A program made the translations under genes and the position numbers. The notes beneath the pieces were generated by a model. It worked only from the letters and a program-made list of their open reading frames with translations, ran no database searches and had not been told where the DNA came from. A stretch of 64,000 bases of DNA from Mesorhabditis belari (Eukaryota; Nematoda; Chromadorea; Rhabditida; Rhabditidae), in the NCBI GenBank assembly GCA_958450365.1, contig CAUEEP010000933.1, positions 1,426,001 through 1,490,000 on the forward strand. Direction: 5' to 3'. Position 1 is the first letter of the stretch, and each line of letters starts with the position of its first letter. Positions 21,737 to 32,629 of the stretch are shown here, in pieces.

Positions 21737-23393
21737 ATGTCGGCTCAAATCAACTCGCGACCGTCCTCATCGAATTCGGGAACGAATGAAGAGTTGGCGA
21801 AGCCCGAGCTGCTTGCAAAGTTGGACGATCACGTAGCGAGGGTCACAGATGGATGGGTGCTTGCGAATGAGGACGGATTGTGGACGGCTAGCGAGGATAA
21901 ATCGGTAAGCTGGAACTGATTTTGATACGTTTGACTAGCTCTAGCTCGTTACGTTAGCTCGTTAGCTCGTTACGCTAGCTCGTTAGCTCGTTACGCTGGC
22001 TCGTTAGCTCGTTACGCTAGCTCGTTAGCTCGTTACGCTGGCTCGTTAGCTCGTTACGCTGGCTCGTTAGCTCGTTACGATCACTTTGACATTGAAACAA
22101 AATGTTTGAAACTGTTCGTTAAGAATGTTTTAAACTCTGTTTAACGTCAAGCGCCAAGTGATTCTTTTTGCTTCATTAGTTTGGTTATAAATTAGGTCAT
22201 AAGTTAACGTTGAAACTTAACAACTCAAGCAATTCCAGGCTCAGTTTTGTACAAAGTTTTGAGACTCGTAGATCGTAAGGGCAAAGAACATTTAATCACC
22301 TTTGGTTTTATTCATAAACAAACTTTTTTAGGTGCGCCTCTACCTGCGCCGTGACAACGACCAATACTGGCCTTCGATCAATCATTTCATGCCCGTCCAA
22401 CCGACCTGCCTTTTCTATTGTGAAGAGGTTCACCGCCTCCTTGTCGGCCTTCTCAATGGACACGTTTTCGTCTACGATGTTGCCGATGATTGCAATAGTT
22501 TGCGACAACGTCAACATTTCACTCTTCACGCCGGCCCAATCTCTGGTCTCTACCTGTCGATCACCTCCGAACTTATCTTTTCTTCGTCGCGCGACAAAAC
22601 GGTGCTCTGGCATTGCTCGGAGAATGGCACCAGGCAAGGCGGTGCTTCGATCGACTCATCGTGTGTTTGTATGGTCGTCGCGCAACCGTTCATCTTCATC
22701 GGCGATTACGGCGGAAATGTGCATGTCTTGCGAATTGATGGCTCGGTGGCCCAACACTTGCACAAATTATCCGCACACACTGGTACCGTCACAAGCCTCG
22801 CCTGGGACAACGACAGACAATGGCTTTTTAGCGGAAGTGCTGATAATTTGGTAATTATCTGGGACATTGGTGGACGCAAGGGGGAAGCTTACGAGTTAAC
22901 CGGGCATAAATCTCGAATCACCAAGTTATACTATGGTGCAGGGAAGAAGCAGCTCTTTTCAGCCGACGAATCGGGAAAGCTAATGATTTGGGACATGTCA
23001 GCGGCAAGAATCGTCACTCCAGCGTGGGCCACTTCGGACACATGCCAACTTTGTGAGGCGCCATTTTTCTGGAACCTACAAGCGATGTGGCAGAAGAAAG
23101 TGGTCGGACAACGGCAACACCATTGTCGAATCTGCGGGAGAGCCGTTTGCGGATCGTGCTGCTCGGCGAGGACTACCTATCCGCCAATGGGTTTCGAGAT
23201 ACCAGTGCGAATTTGCAAGTCTTGTGACGAGAACATGAAGAACCACTCGGAAAGGTACAATTTGACGCCACTGGCGGTTGGACACGATATCAGGACCGGG
23301 GTTGTTGGGCTGCACGTGCAAGAGTTGAACGGAAGAATGGTGATCGTCGGACAGAATCGATCGATTTTACTCTATAATATCAAGAATCAATAA
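21737..23393 (+). CDS. WD40 and FYVE domain protein, WDFY2 homolog
   Basis: Two exons: 21737-21904 and 22332-23393, giving 409 aa, close to human WDFY2 (400). WD40 repeats run over most of the protein; examples are LIFSSSRDKTVLWHC, LFSGSADNLVIIWDI and LFSADESGKLMIWDM. A FYVE zinc finger is inserted before the last blade: CQLCEAPFFWNLQAMW, then the PI3P-binding core RQHHCRICGRAVCGSC, and VRICKSCD. All eight zinc cysteine/histidine positions appear present. WDFY2 binds PI3P on early endosomes and acts in endocytosis and Akt signalling. The start ATG follows TTTTATAG, a likely trans-splice site. The 1,062-bp second exon without introns is unusual next to its finely split neighbours. Confidence 0.93.
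21945..22082. repeat. 21-bp tandem repeat (TTAGCTCGTTACGCTGGCTCG)-type
   Basis: About six units built from GTTAGCTC and GTTACGCT(A/G) in the only intron of the WDFY2 homolog. Purely repetitive. Confidence 0.85.
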
Positions 23394-23943
23394 GTCATTA
23401 CCCATTTACCCATTTTGAATCTTATCCTCCGTGTATTTATTTGCGACCAGTGATTTTTGAGCACTTTTTTTAGGGTCTTGTTTTGTCGACAGGCCAGCTT
23501 GAACGTTTTGATGGCTCTGATTGGGTTTGCAAGCGGAAAATTGAAATTTTGCAGGTTTTGGCTTTGGCTACTAAAAGTTCGTTAAGAAATTTTAAAACTT
23601 TGGATCTTGAGAACTTGAGATGTTGAGATGAAAACATCTTGACAAATTCCATTTTTCGCAAAAAAACCTAGATCAGATAAAAGTTTCTTCAACTATCGAC
23701 CAAGCACGACTCGCCTTTTTGTAAATTTTTGTCTTGTGATAGTCCGTGCGCACGTTGATCGTTTCTCTTGTGATTTTCTTTTCAGATATTCTGTGCTATT
23801 ATCTTTTGTGTGAATCCTTTTTGTACGATGTATGCGGTTCCAGTTTTGGCTCTTGCATTGCCCACGATTTTTTTTCGAGTTCTTGTTTTTTGCAAGTTTA
23901 CTTTAAGCAATAATAAACATGTTATTTTTCAGAGATCAAAAGG

Positions 23944-26421
23944 ATGGCGGCCAGCTCGATCGAGGCACTCATCGAGAAGCTCACGGCGGAATCCGTTTTT
24001 GAAGTGAGTAAAGGAATTGTATTGGATGCTGCTGTGGGCTACTTTCTTAAGAAAGTGATTACTTTCTTTTGCAGTTTTTGTTATAGATTGTTTGATTTTA
24101 AGAATTTTCAAGATTTTAAAAGACCCTTAAACAATCTTGCAACAAAATTGCATTCTTTTCTTGCCTTTCAGCCGTTATAATTCTTTAGCACTCAGTAGTT
24201 TTGAAATTTAGCAATGAAATCGCAAGCTACTTGATTTGCCTTCTTTTCAGATCAATTGGGACGGTTTTGTCGAGCTCTCGGATCGACTCAAGAAAGCGCC
24301 CGGTGTGCACAAGGATGCGATCAACACACTGAAGAAACGATTGAATAGCCGGTAAAACGATCTCTCGGGGTTTCCGCTTGCAAACGAATTCTTTAGTGAC
24401 CCACATATTGTGCAGAATGCGATCGAATTGCTCGACTTTTTGTGGAAGAACGTGACGGTGAGTCTAATTTTAACATTCAGCATCATAAGTTATTTGTAGG
24501 CCGAGTTCCGTCAAGAAATCAGCTCAAAGAAGACGATTGCCGAATTGCAAGCAAAAGCCACCTCGGTAAGAACCTTAACCATTTAACCATTAAAAGTCTA
24601 TTTTACAGGCGGAAGCACAAACAGCGCGCAAAATGCGTGAAAAGATTAAGCAATGGGCAGAAGAAGAGTGCAAGAAGGTTTCTTTCAAGTATTGTAACGA
24701 TTTAAAGTTTGTTTTAGGACCCGTCACTTTCGCTGATCGAATCACTCTACCGTGAGTTGGCCAAGAGTGGATACGACTTCGGCTCAAAGGATCCATCAGC
24801 GGCGGTGGCTGAGAAGAAACGGAAAGAGGTTGGTTGTTTTGCGTTACAATGAGAGCCTAAATCGATGTCTAGGCTTTGCTGAAAGAGGAGGAGGAACGAC
24901 AATTGATGGAAGCCATTCAACAATCATTGAAAGTCTCATCAACTTCAGCTGCAACAACGAAACGATCGACTGCATCAACACCGGCACCGGCGGCCCCTCA
25001 AACGGCAAAGTAAGTGAATGAAGTGGACTACAGTTAAAGCCAGAGTTGTTTCGGAAAAAATACGCTTCAGACAATCCTGCAACCATAACACGAAGCTCTT
25101 GTTTTTAGGCTCGAGAAACAAGTGCGTGCCGTTTATGATTTCCCAGCCGCAGAGGACAATGAGATGTCGTTTAATACCGGAGATGTGATCACCGTTTTGG
25201 ATGATAGGCAAGTTTAAAGATGGAGATCTAGGAATCTTTACTTTTCTAGCAATCCTCATTGGTGGAAAGCACGACTGAATGGACGCGAGGGACTAATCCC
25301 AGCACAATTCGTGGAGGATATTACTGCTGCTACTGTTAAGGTAAGGCGTTGGTTTTGTTAAAAATGCTCAAGGTTCTCATTTAGAAGGAGAACAACCCTG
25401 TCGCGGTCGAGCCGGTGAAGGTGGAGATTCGAGCGCAGATCGATGAGGATGTTTTGCTGAGGACGATCGATGTGCTCCAACAATGTGATCCGTCAGGGCT
25501 TCGACCCGATCCCGAAGGACTTGATGAGGTTGTTGAGGAGTGGAATGCATAGAAATGCGACGAATAGCGATTCGCACGAAATTTGAGTGCAACTTTGTAG
25601 ATTTTTAGTGATTGGGTTCTTTTTAGCTTGAAGCCGCCTCTCTTGCACAGGCTCCACTTATCAACGAGCAACTCTCGCAGATCGATCGACTCACAAATAT
25701 GCTGACAAAGGTACAGTTTTATTGTCAACTTTAGATGCAAAAACAAGCTGTTGCGCAAAATTATTGTTTTAATTCCAGGTGGACATGTCAATCCGAAACG
25801 CTCTTGCCGAATATGACAACGCAGTACAAAACTCAGCCATTTATCAAGTATGATTGTTCTTTTTTTGTTGGAAATGTTTTTTTACAGGTTCCAACATCAA
25901 CAATGGCCTATCCACAGCAACATCCAATGCCACCAAATATGCCGATGCAACAACAACAGATGCATCAAGTTCAGCAACATCAACAGCATCAGGTTTGAAA
26001 GCAACGGGAAGCTTAACTATTTCAATGATTAGATGCCTCAACAGCAACAATGGAACAGCGCCGGACAAGTGCCCCAAGGAATGATGCAGCAGCCTCAACA
26101 GAGGTGAGTCTTGTTGATTGTCTAATAGATGGATTAAGATACTAGTCTACTAATAAATCTAGTAGTATCGTGCAGAACGTTCTAAAAAAAGCTTGTGCCC
26201 AAACGGGTAATGCTCGGTGTTCCTCTTTATTCCCTTCACAATATTTTGTTTTCAGTGTGTCGCTGATGGGTGGTCCTATCACATCTCAACAGCAACAACC
26301 ACCACAGCCACTGCATCATCCACAACAAGTTCCCCCATCTCTTCACTACACGATGGCTCAACAACCACCCGCACAGCCCATTCAATCGCTCACTTCTCAA
26401 CCTTATTCAACAGGCTATTAG
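23944..26421 (+). CDS. STAM homolog (signal transducing adaptor molecule, ESCRT-0)
   Basis: Fifteen exons in phase give about 477 aa: 23944-24003, 24251-24351, 24397-24457, 24500-24565, 24609-24677, 24718-24828, 24873-25009, 25109-25207, 25250-25340, 25385-25528, 25627-25710, 25779-25847, 25888-25992, 26033-26103, 26256-26421. Domain order is STAM: VHS (residues about 5-135, with [13 protein letters not shown] and [20 protein letters not shown]), a ubiquitin-interacting motif ([16 protein letters not shown]), SH3 ([17 protein letters not shown] to [11 protein letters not shown], with the HWWKARL core), a coiled-coil region that would pair with HRS, then a Gln/Pro-rich tail. With HRS it forms ESCRT-0, which sorts ubiquitinated cargo on endosomes. 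Intron 8 has a GC donor (25208). Neighbouring WDFY2 acts in the same compartment. Confidence 0.92.
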
Positions 26422-27519
26422 ATTTATTTCCTTGATGGAATTTCTCATGACTGTAAGGCTTAGAGTTCCTTTGTGATTATCGTTATCCAACATATTTTGT
26501 GTGTCTTGATGAAAATTTTTTCTTGTTTTGGCCATGTTCTTCTCTTTTTTTCGTCATCAAAACGCGGTTCTCTTTACTTAAATGCTTTGTCCATCAATTT
26601 TTTTTAGTTAATTCATTCGATTCATCACCTTTCCATACAATATGTACAGTAAACTTCCTAATTTATTCGCTTACGGTGATTGGTTTTTGTCTTCTCTGAG
26701 AGTTCCTTTGGCTTCTTTTCCCTTGTGAAGCACTGTGATAATACTTTCGGAGAGATTTTGGTCTTCCCATTTTTCCTTGTGGTGCGTATAAAATAAAAGA
26801 TTTGTTTAGTGAACGAGTCTGAGGATTTTCTGTTGACAATTGTCTCAAATTACTTGTACACGAGCAAATTTTTAAAAAAAAACAGGTATACTTTCGATAT
26901 TGATAAGCTCTCGATGGTCAATTCTAATGCCTTTGTGTGAATGGACCGAGAACGGAGCTGGGAATTGTGTATCGCATTCGCTTTTAACTTTCTTATTTTT
27001 GCATAAGTCATGGATCGTGTCCCTTTCCCTGGCTACCGTAATCCGTCTCTATCCTAGTTACTAATCGACAATAAGGACTACTTTTTTTTGCTGGGCCCAC
27101 CTTTTAGAAAGCATACAATTGGGCAATGTACAATGTCCAGTTACAGTAATGGACGGGTTATTGTTGGATTCGAGAGGGTGCTGTAGTTTTTTGAGCGATG
27201 AGTTTTCATCACTCGGAATCCGTTTCCTAAAACGTGCCTTCTTTCCGAAACTACCGTAATCTTGTATCGATTTTTCATCCATTCTATTCACTTTTTGATC
27301 TTTACGATATCCTTTGTGAAACCCCACAGAAACAGGCGAAAAGAAAAGATAGATTGGTTGAGAGATGAGTCAAGATTACGGTCACTTTGTCACGTTTTAG
27401 ACGAAACAAGTAAGAAGAAGTTTAAAAGCCAAAGAAAAGAAACGATCATTTCCCTATTCAGCAGCACATTAATCTACAATAACTTATCAGATAGTTTTGT
27501 CACATTTTCAGGTACATGG
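26422..27519. other. Intergenic region between STAM and PGAP3
   Basis: No gene recognised. The first part is T-rich and is probably the STAM 3' UTR and terminator area. Short ACCGTAATC/GATTACGGT words recur at 27036-27380. The gap of 1.1 kb is too long for a typical tight nematode operon, though it is not excluded. Confidence 0.6.
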
Positions 27520-29720
27520 ATGAGTTGGATGCCGCGCTGGAGACCAAGCCGATGGTTGCCGTTCATTCTCGTCGTGCTCTTCTTAGCCCGAAAAGCTTGC
27601 GGTTCGATCGGTGATAGTCAGGTGAGATTTCAGAGAAATTGTGAGATTTAGCTAGGTAGCTATATTTAAATCTAGCTAGATTTAGCTAGATTTAAATTGT
27701 GATATTAAGCTTGCTTGCGTAATTTTTTTTTTGAATCAGTGACTTTTTAGTGTTATAAAGACGGCAAAAAGCTGTTAAAATAGACAAAAGTATCAAATTA
27801 TTGAAGCAGAAAAAGAAAACAAGTAAAAAGGTTGATGTAGATTTGATGAATTCGATTCGATAAATGCTTTTTTTTGTTTTTAGCAAGAAGAACTTTGACT
27901 TGAATTTGTCTACAAAAGTAAGCTAATCAGAATTAAACCAAACAAAATGTTCGATTGAAATTGATGGGAAAAAAAACGGTATAAACTTAGGATATGTTTA
28001 AAAAATATTATTTGGTTGATAGTTTTGTTACTTTTGCTTGTTTAGGAAACGTATTTCGAGTGTACAAAGCGTTGCCGGGATTTACTCGAATGTCGTGGTC
28101 GTTTCGATACTTTCACTTGGGGCAGGCAGCCGTGTTTCCGGTGGGTTTCATTTTTTTTAAGGTTTATGCGTTTTACCGTTCTAGGTGCAAATACGAGTGT
28201 ATGTGGGCGACGGAAGAGGATTTTCGCACGCGATACGGCTACACACCTCAATTTCACGGAAAATGGCCATTTGTGGCACTTCAAATTGGACCAATAGTTG
28301 TGCAGGTGAGCTGAAAAATGCTCGACAAAATTTCGAGTGCTTTAAGCGATTTAGAATTGTTGATTTTTGTGAATCATTTTTTTGATTATAAAAGTTTAAA
28401 AAAACAACTCAATTCGAATGTTTTAGGAACCCGCTTCGGCTCTCTTCTCTATTCTAAACCTCTTCACCACATGGCTTTTCTGGGTTCGTCTTGGCGCTTA
28501 TTCGAAACTTCCCGATAAACACGTTTGGCGAGGGTACAGCGTTGTTGGAATGGCAACTTGGTGAGGGTTTTTTTTTTATTTTTTGATGAAATCTTAAGTC
28601 TTTTGTCTTTCATCATGAATCTTTCAGGATCTCATCGTTTGCTTTTCACTGTGTCGATTGTTGGATCACGGAATGGATGGATTACTTTTCGGGTAAAATT
28701 TTGAAAATTTTATTTACCTTATCTAGTGAATAAACAAGTCTAACCGTCAATTTAGCTGGCGCGTTCATTTTTGCAAGTTGCGCTGTCTCGTCGATCATCG
28801 CGTTGCCCGAGTTGTCAAACGGACGAAATGCAAGAATATGGTGGGGAGGGTTTTTTGATTTTGAGGGAATTGACCGTAAAATGATGTTAGATTAAAGAGA
28901 AACCAATTTCAATGCATCAAATTTCCGTTCTTTTAGGCGATTGGCTTCACCGACGATTGCGCTTATTGTCTGGATCCGACACATCACTGGAATGATGGTC
29001 CGTTTTAGGTTCTTGTCTCAATTTTAGTAATTTTAGTGAATCTGTTGTCATTTCGTCATTTCGTCATTTCTAGTGTTGTCATTTCACTTTTAGACACATT
29101 TCGACTACGGCTACAACATGAGGGTTTGCCTATTTGCATCGTTGTTCTCGTCGCTACTTTATGGACGTTTTATTTTCAAGCGATGGCAGACGAATAAAAG
29201 GTTTGCTTTTTTTGGGGGGGATTTTCTTATTAGGAAAACTTGTGCTTAACGAAATACATCAATTTTTGCAATTTTAGACTCTCCACCGGCGACTGGCTGC
29301 TGATTCGAGCGCTCATTTTACTGAAGGGAAGCGTCATCTTCGAGTTGTACGACTTTCCGCCAATTTGGTGAGTTACTTTACGTTTAAAAGCTCTTGTAAT
29401 CTGTTTTTTTTTTATTGATTTTAATCACATAAACGTCACTAATATAAGGCATGAAAAATCAATGATGATTTCTAGTTCTGTGTAATATTCTATTTGTAAT
29501 TCAAATACTCATCAAAATGCAACGTTTCATCTTTAATCTTTAATTTTCTTTCTTTTTAATCTTTTCTTTTTTAATCTTTTCTTTAATTTAATCCTCTTTT
29601 TTCAGGTGGCTCATCGATGGACATTCTCTATTTCATCTAGTAACAATTCCTGTGCCTCTACTACTTCACTCGGCTCTTCTCAAATATAATGCTGAAATCT
29701 TTGACGTAAAATCTGTTTGA
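27520..29720 (+). CDS. Post-GPI attachment to proteins factor 3 (PGAP3/Per1)
   Basis: Ten exons in phase give about 327 aa (human 320): 27520-27621, 28046-28140, 28185-28305, 28427-28560, 28628-28692, 28756-28849, 28937-28997, 29094-29200, 29278-29367, 29606-29720. A signal peptide (WLPFILVVLFLARKACG) is followed by the Cys-rich lumenal part of the family (ECTKRCRDLLEC, RCKYECMW, PQFHGKWPF) and then seven or so membrane segments with FHCVDCWITEWMDYFSG, HFDYGYNM and the terminal WLIDGHSLFHLVTIPVP. These H and D residues are the conserved ones of the CREST hydrolase superfamily. PGAP3 removes the sn-2 acyl chain during GPI-anchor remodelling in the Golgi. Donor of intron 7 (GTCCGT) is weak. The start lies just after TTTTCAG, a possible trans-splice site. 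Confidence 0.92.
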
Positions 29721-31004
29721 TTATCTGATTTTTTTTTCATTTCATTTGCAATATATGTCTCTTTTTATTAGTTCTTTTTCTTAGTTCTTTTTCGAATTCG
29801 GGTCAAATCTAATTTTTTTTAATGCATTTTTGATGCCTTGCTTTCTGCTTTTTTTATAGTGTTCAAAAATGTCTGTGATTGTTTTTGTTTTTCGTTTCTT
29901 TACGCATTTCTACTTAATAATTACATGAGGTGTTAATAAATATTCAAGCTTTAAGAGATTCTCAGCGCGATTTCAGCTTTTGACGCAAGAAAAGACGGAC
30001 ATGATATCTGGATTTGGGAAACTTTTGGCGAATTGCGATATTCAGTTAATTTGGGAACACGTAACTTGTCACTGAAACAATGAAAATGAACAAATAATCA
30101 ACCAGGGACGATCCATTCACACTGAAACGTCGTGCTTGTTATTGTTATGGGTTATGAGAGCACCAAACTTAATACATTAAGCGAAGCGATGCTTGACGGT
30201 AAATGCCCATTTGGAATCTCATGAAAAATGAGCGAAACCCGAACACCCTTCCAAGATTCCCCAAATAATTTGAGAGTTCATTCGAAAGCTTAAAATTTCA
30301 CCTAATGGGGAATCAAGAACCAAAGTTCTCATGGAAATGTGTGCTGAGATATTTGATCGCGATTGACTAATGAATTGAGGAGCATCGCCAACTGGATCTC
30401 GTCAAAGAGCTGTACAGCGAACTTCAATGTTTATCGACTTGGGAAAGCTTAAGCAGTGTTAGACGAATGAAATCGTAAATAAATCTGGTAACAATTCGAT
30501 CTAGATTAACATCTTGCAAAGTGATCGTCGCTTTCACAATTGTTGGTGACCAGATCTTTTATTGCCGACAACCTCCAAGCGGCTAAAAGATTTTCTTTCA
30601 TTTGCCGTTGATCCCTTTGCTGATCCGCATTTGCTACCATTCTTTTGATGAGTTGGATGATGTGTGTTGATGTGTTGATTCCAGCTTCCCAGCTTGATCT
30701 TTGATTTCCGTTGAAAAGGAAGCCACGTGCCACCAGTCTACATCAAGAAGAACACCAGCGAGGTCACGCTTTCATCTTCGTTTCCCTTGCGAATTGGGTG
30801 TTGATGTTCATCGTTGACTTGACCAGCTCCATCATTTGACACACTTGCTCTATCTGGCTCCATGATTTGACGCATTTGATCCATCTGGCTCCATCATTTG
30901 ACGCATTTAATCCATTAAAGTCCATCACCACATCATGCAAAACTTGGAAACAAGTGTTTCTTTGTACATTATCCAGAAAGTAAAAGCTTAAGCGAAAGCA
31001 AAAG

Positions 31005-31175
31005 CGAAAGCTTAAGCTAAGCCAAGCCAAGCCAAGCTAAGTCTAAGCCTAAGTTAAGCCTAAGCCTAAGCTAAGCCTAAGCTAAGCCTAAGCCTAAGCT
31101 AAGCCTAAGTTAAGCCTAAGCCAAGCTAAACCAAGCCAAGCTAAGCCTACCCTAAGCTAAGTCTAAGCCTAAGGC
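31005..31175. repeat. 6/12-bp tandem repeat (AAGCTAAGCCT)
   Basis: About 25 hexamer-like units of AAGCCT, AAGCTA, AAGCCA. The same type of array occurs inside troponin T intron 1 at 33035-33240. Confidence 0.85.
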
Positions 31176-32417
31176 CTTTTTTTCAAATCCTGGATGTCAA
31201 TTTAGCGGCCAAGTTAATGTCGATCCCCCAATCGAAATGCAAAGTAGAGAGACTGCAAAAAATGATGAGAGAAATATCGCGAAAAAGCAAAGAGGCTTTC
31301 AGTCATCCAAAGCTTTCAGTCTTTCAGTCTTCTCTGATCTTCTCTGAGCTTTTCTGAACTTTTCTGTCTTCTCCGTCTTTTCCGTCTTTCGAATCTTCTT
31401 TCCTTTCCCCCTCCATGCACACAACCCACGCGAATTCTCGAGTACCCAGAGACCCTAGTGGATTTGAGACACCTCAACAAATTTCTCACTCATCCCCACA
31501 TTTCCATCGAGTTTTTTAACATCCAGCTTTAGCAAATTTTTTAAAACATCCAACTTTAGCAAATCAAATCGATTTTCCCCTTTTTTCCAAGCAATAAACT
31601 CGATTTTTGCTCATAATCTCTGTTTTTCCTTGTCCACTTCGTTTAGCTTCTTTATTTTTCCGAGATTTTAAAGTTTTTGCATTTTTTGATTGATCTGGAA
31701 TGCATACTGTAAAATAAAGCTGTAAAATAAAGGGTTTTCTTTGAGAATTTGACCTCGACATTTTGCTCGTGTTCAAGTCCTACTAGGAAAATGAAACCGA
31801 AAACGGTTTTTTGACGAAATCTCTAAAATAAATCTTCTTTCTGGAGGGCACACCGTAATCCGAGAAACTTATTTCGAGTGTTTTTTTGATTTTTCGAAAA
31901 ACGCAAAAATCGATGCTTCGGGACTGATCGATTTTCTCGACACTCCGCAATTTTCTCCAAAATCCACCCACACATTTGGCGATGCTGGAGCGCAGGGTAG
32001 CCGAAGAAAAGATTTGGATATGTGTAGGGGTCGTTTCTGGAAGCTGGAGGGAGAAGGGGGGCGCCCCACCCCAACCGATGGCAAATAGAGATTCTTCCCC
32101 TCGGTCCTCACCTCTCGTGCACTCCAGCTTCACCGAAAATCCACTCCAGTCTGCCCAGTCCTTCATTACAGCAGCGCTGGATAGGTCTTTTCCTTTTCTT
32201 TACTCTGCACACATCCCCCTTTCCCCCCTTCGCCACCCCCATTTTCTCTTTTTACTCAAAGACTCTCAAAGCTTACTTCTCAAAATACAGTACCACTTTT
32301 TGGGTTTTAATTTGGATTATCGTAGAGCTACGAATCGATTTCAAAAGATAAAGTAATAATAAAAATCATATTGTTTCTGACTATTTGGACATGGAAAATT
32401 GATGAATCTTGTACTGA

Positions 32418-32502
32418 GACTTTTCTTTGCCATTTGGTGTGACCCTGAATCATCAATGATCATCAATGATTCAGGGTCACACCAAATGGCAGAGAAAAGC
32501 TA
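32418..32502. repeat. Perfect palindrome holding two copies of the sequence upstream of the troponin T start
   Basis: CTTTTCTTTGCCATTTGGTG and its complement surround AATCATCAATGATCATCAATGATT, giving arms of about 38 bp. TTCAGGGTCACACCAAA lies in the right arm (32470-32486), its complement in the left (32433-32449), and a third copy directly before the start codon at 32610-32626. The right arm therefore also carries an acceptor-like TTCAG. Confidence 0.9.
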
Positions 32503-32629
32503 ATTAAAAATATGCTAAAACGTTTCTTCAATGATAATTTCGTTTTTCTCAAATTGAATCTCTGCCATTTCTCTGTGCTATTTCTTTGCATTTACTTTTA
32601 TTTTTCTGTTTCAGGGTCACACCAAAGCC

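Larger units (their letters stand above)
29721..32629. other. Intergenic region before troponin T
   Basis: No gene recognised. It contains an AAGCTAAGCC array (31005-31175), C/T-rich stretches near 31330-31430, and a perfect palindrome (32418-32500) next to the troponin T start. Minus-strand open frames at 30506-31030 and 31783-32166 have no domain and no splice support, so I did not call them. The troponin T promoter is expected in the second half. Confidence 0.6.

Noticed and set aside
22351..22854. 167-residue plus-strand frame
   Set aside because: Shadow of the WDFY2 homolog's coding exon in another frame.
23430..23660. Short minus-strand frame after the WDFY2 stop
   Set aside because: T-rich 3' flanking DNA, no domain.
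30506..31030. Two minus-strand frames
   Set aside because: No domain, no splice sites, and one ends in a simple repeat; not supported as a gene.
31783..32356. Frames on both strands upstream of troponin T
   Set aside because: Mutually overlapping, low complexity and without start or splice context; more likely promoter and 5' flanking DNA.
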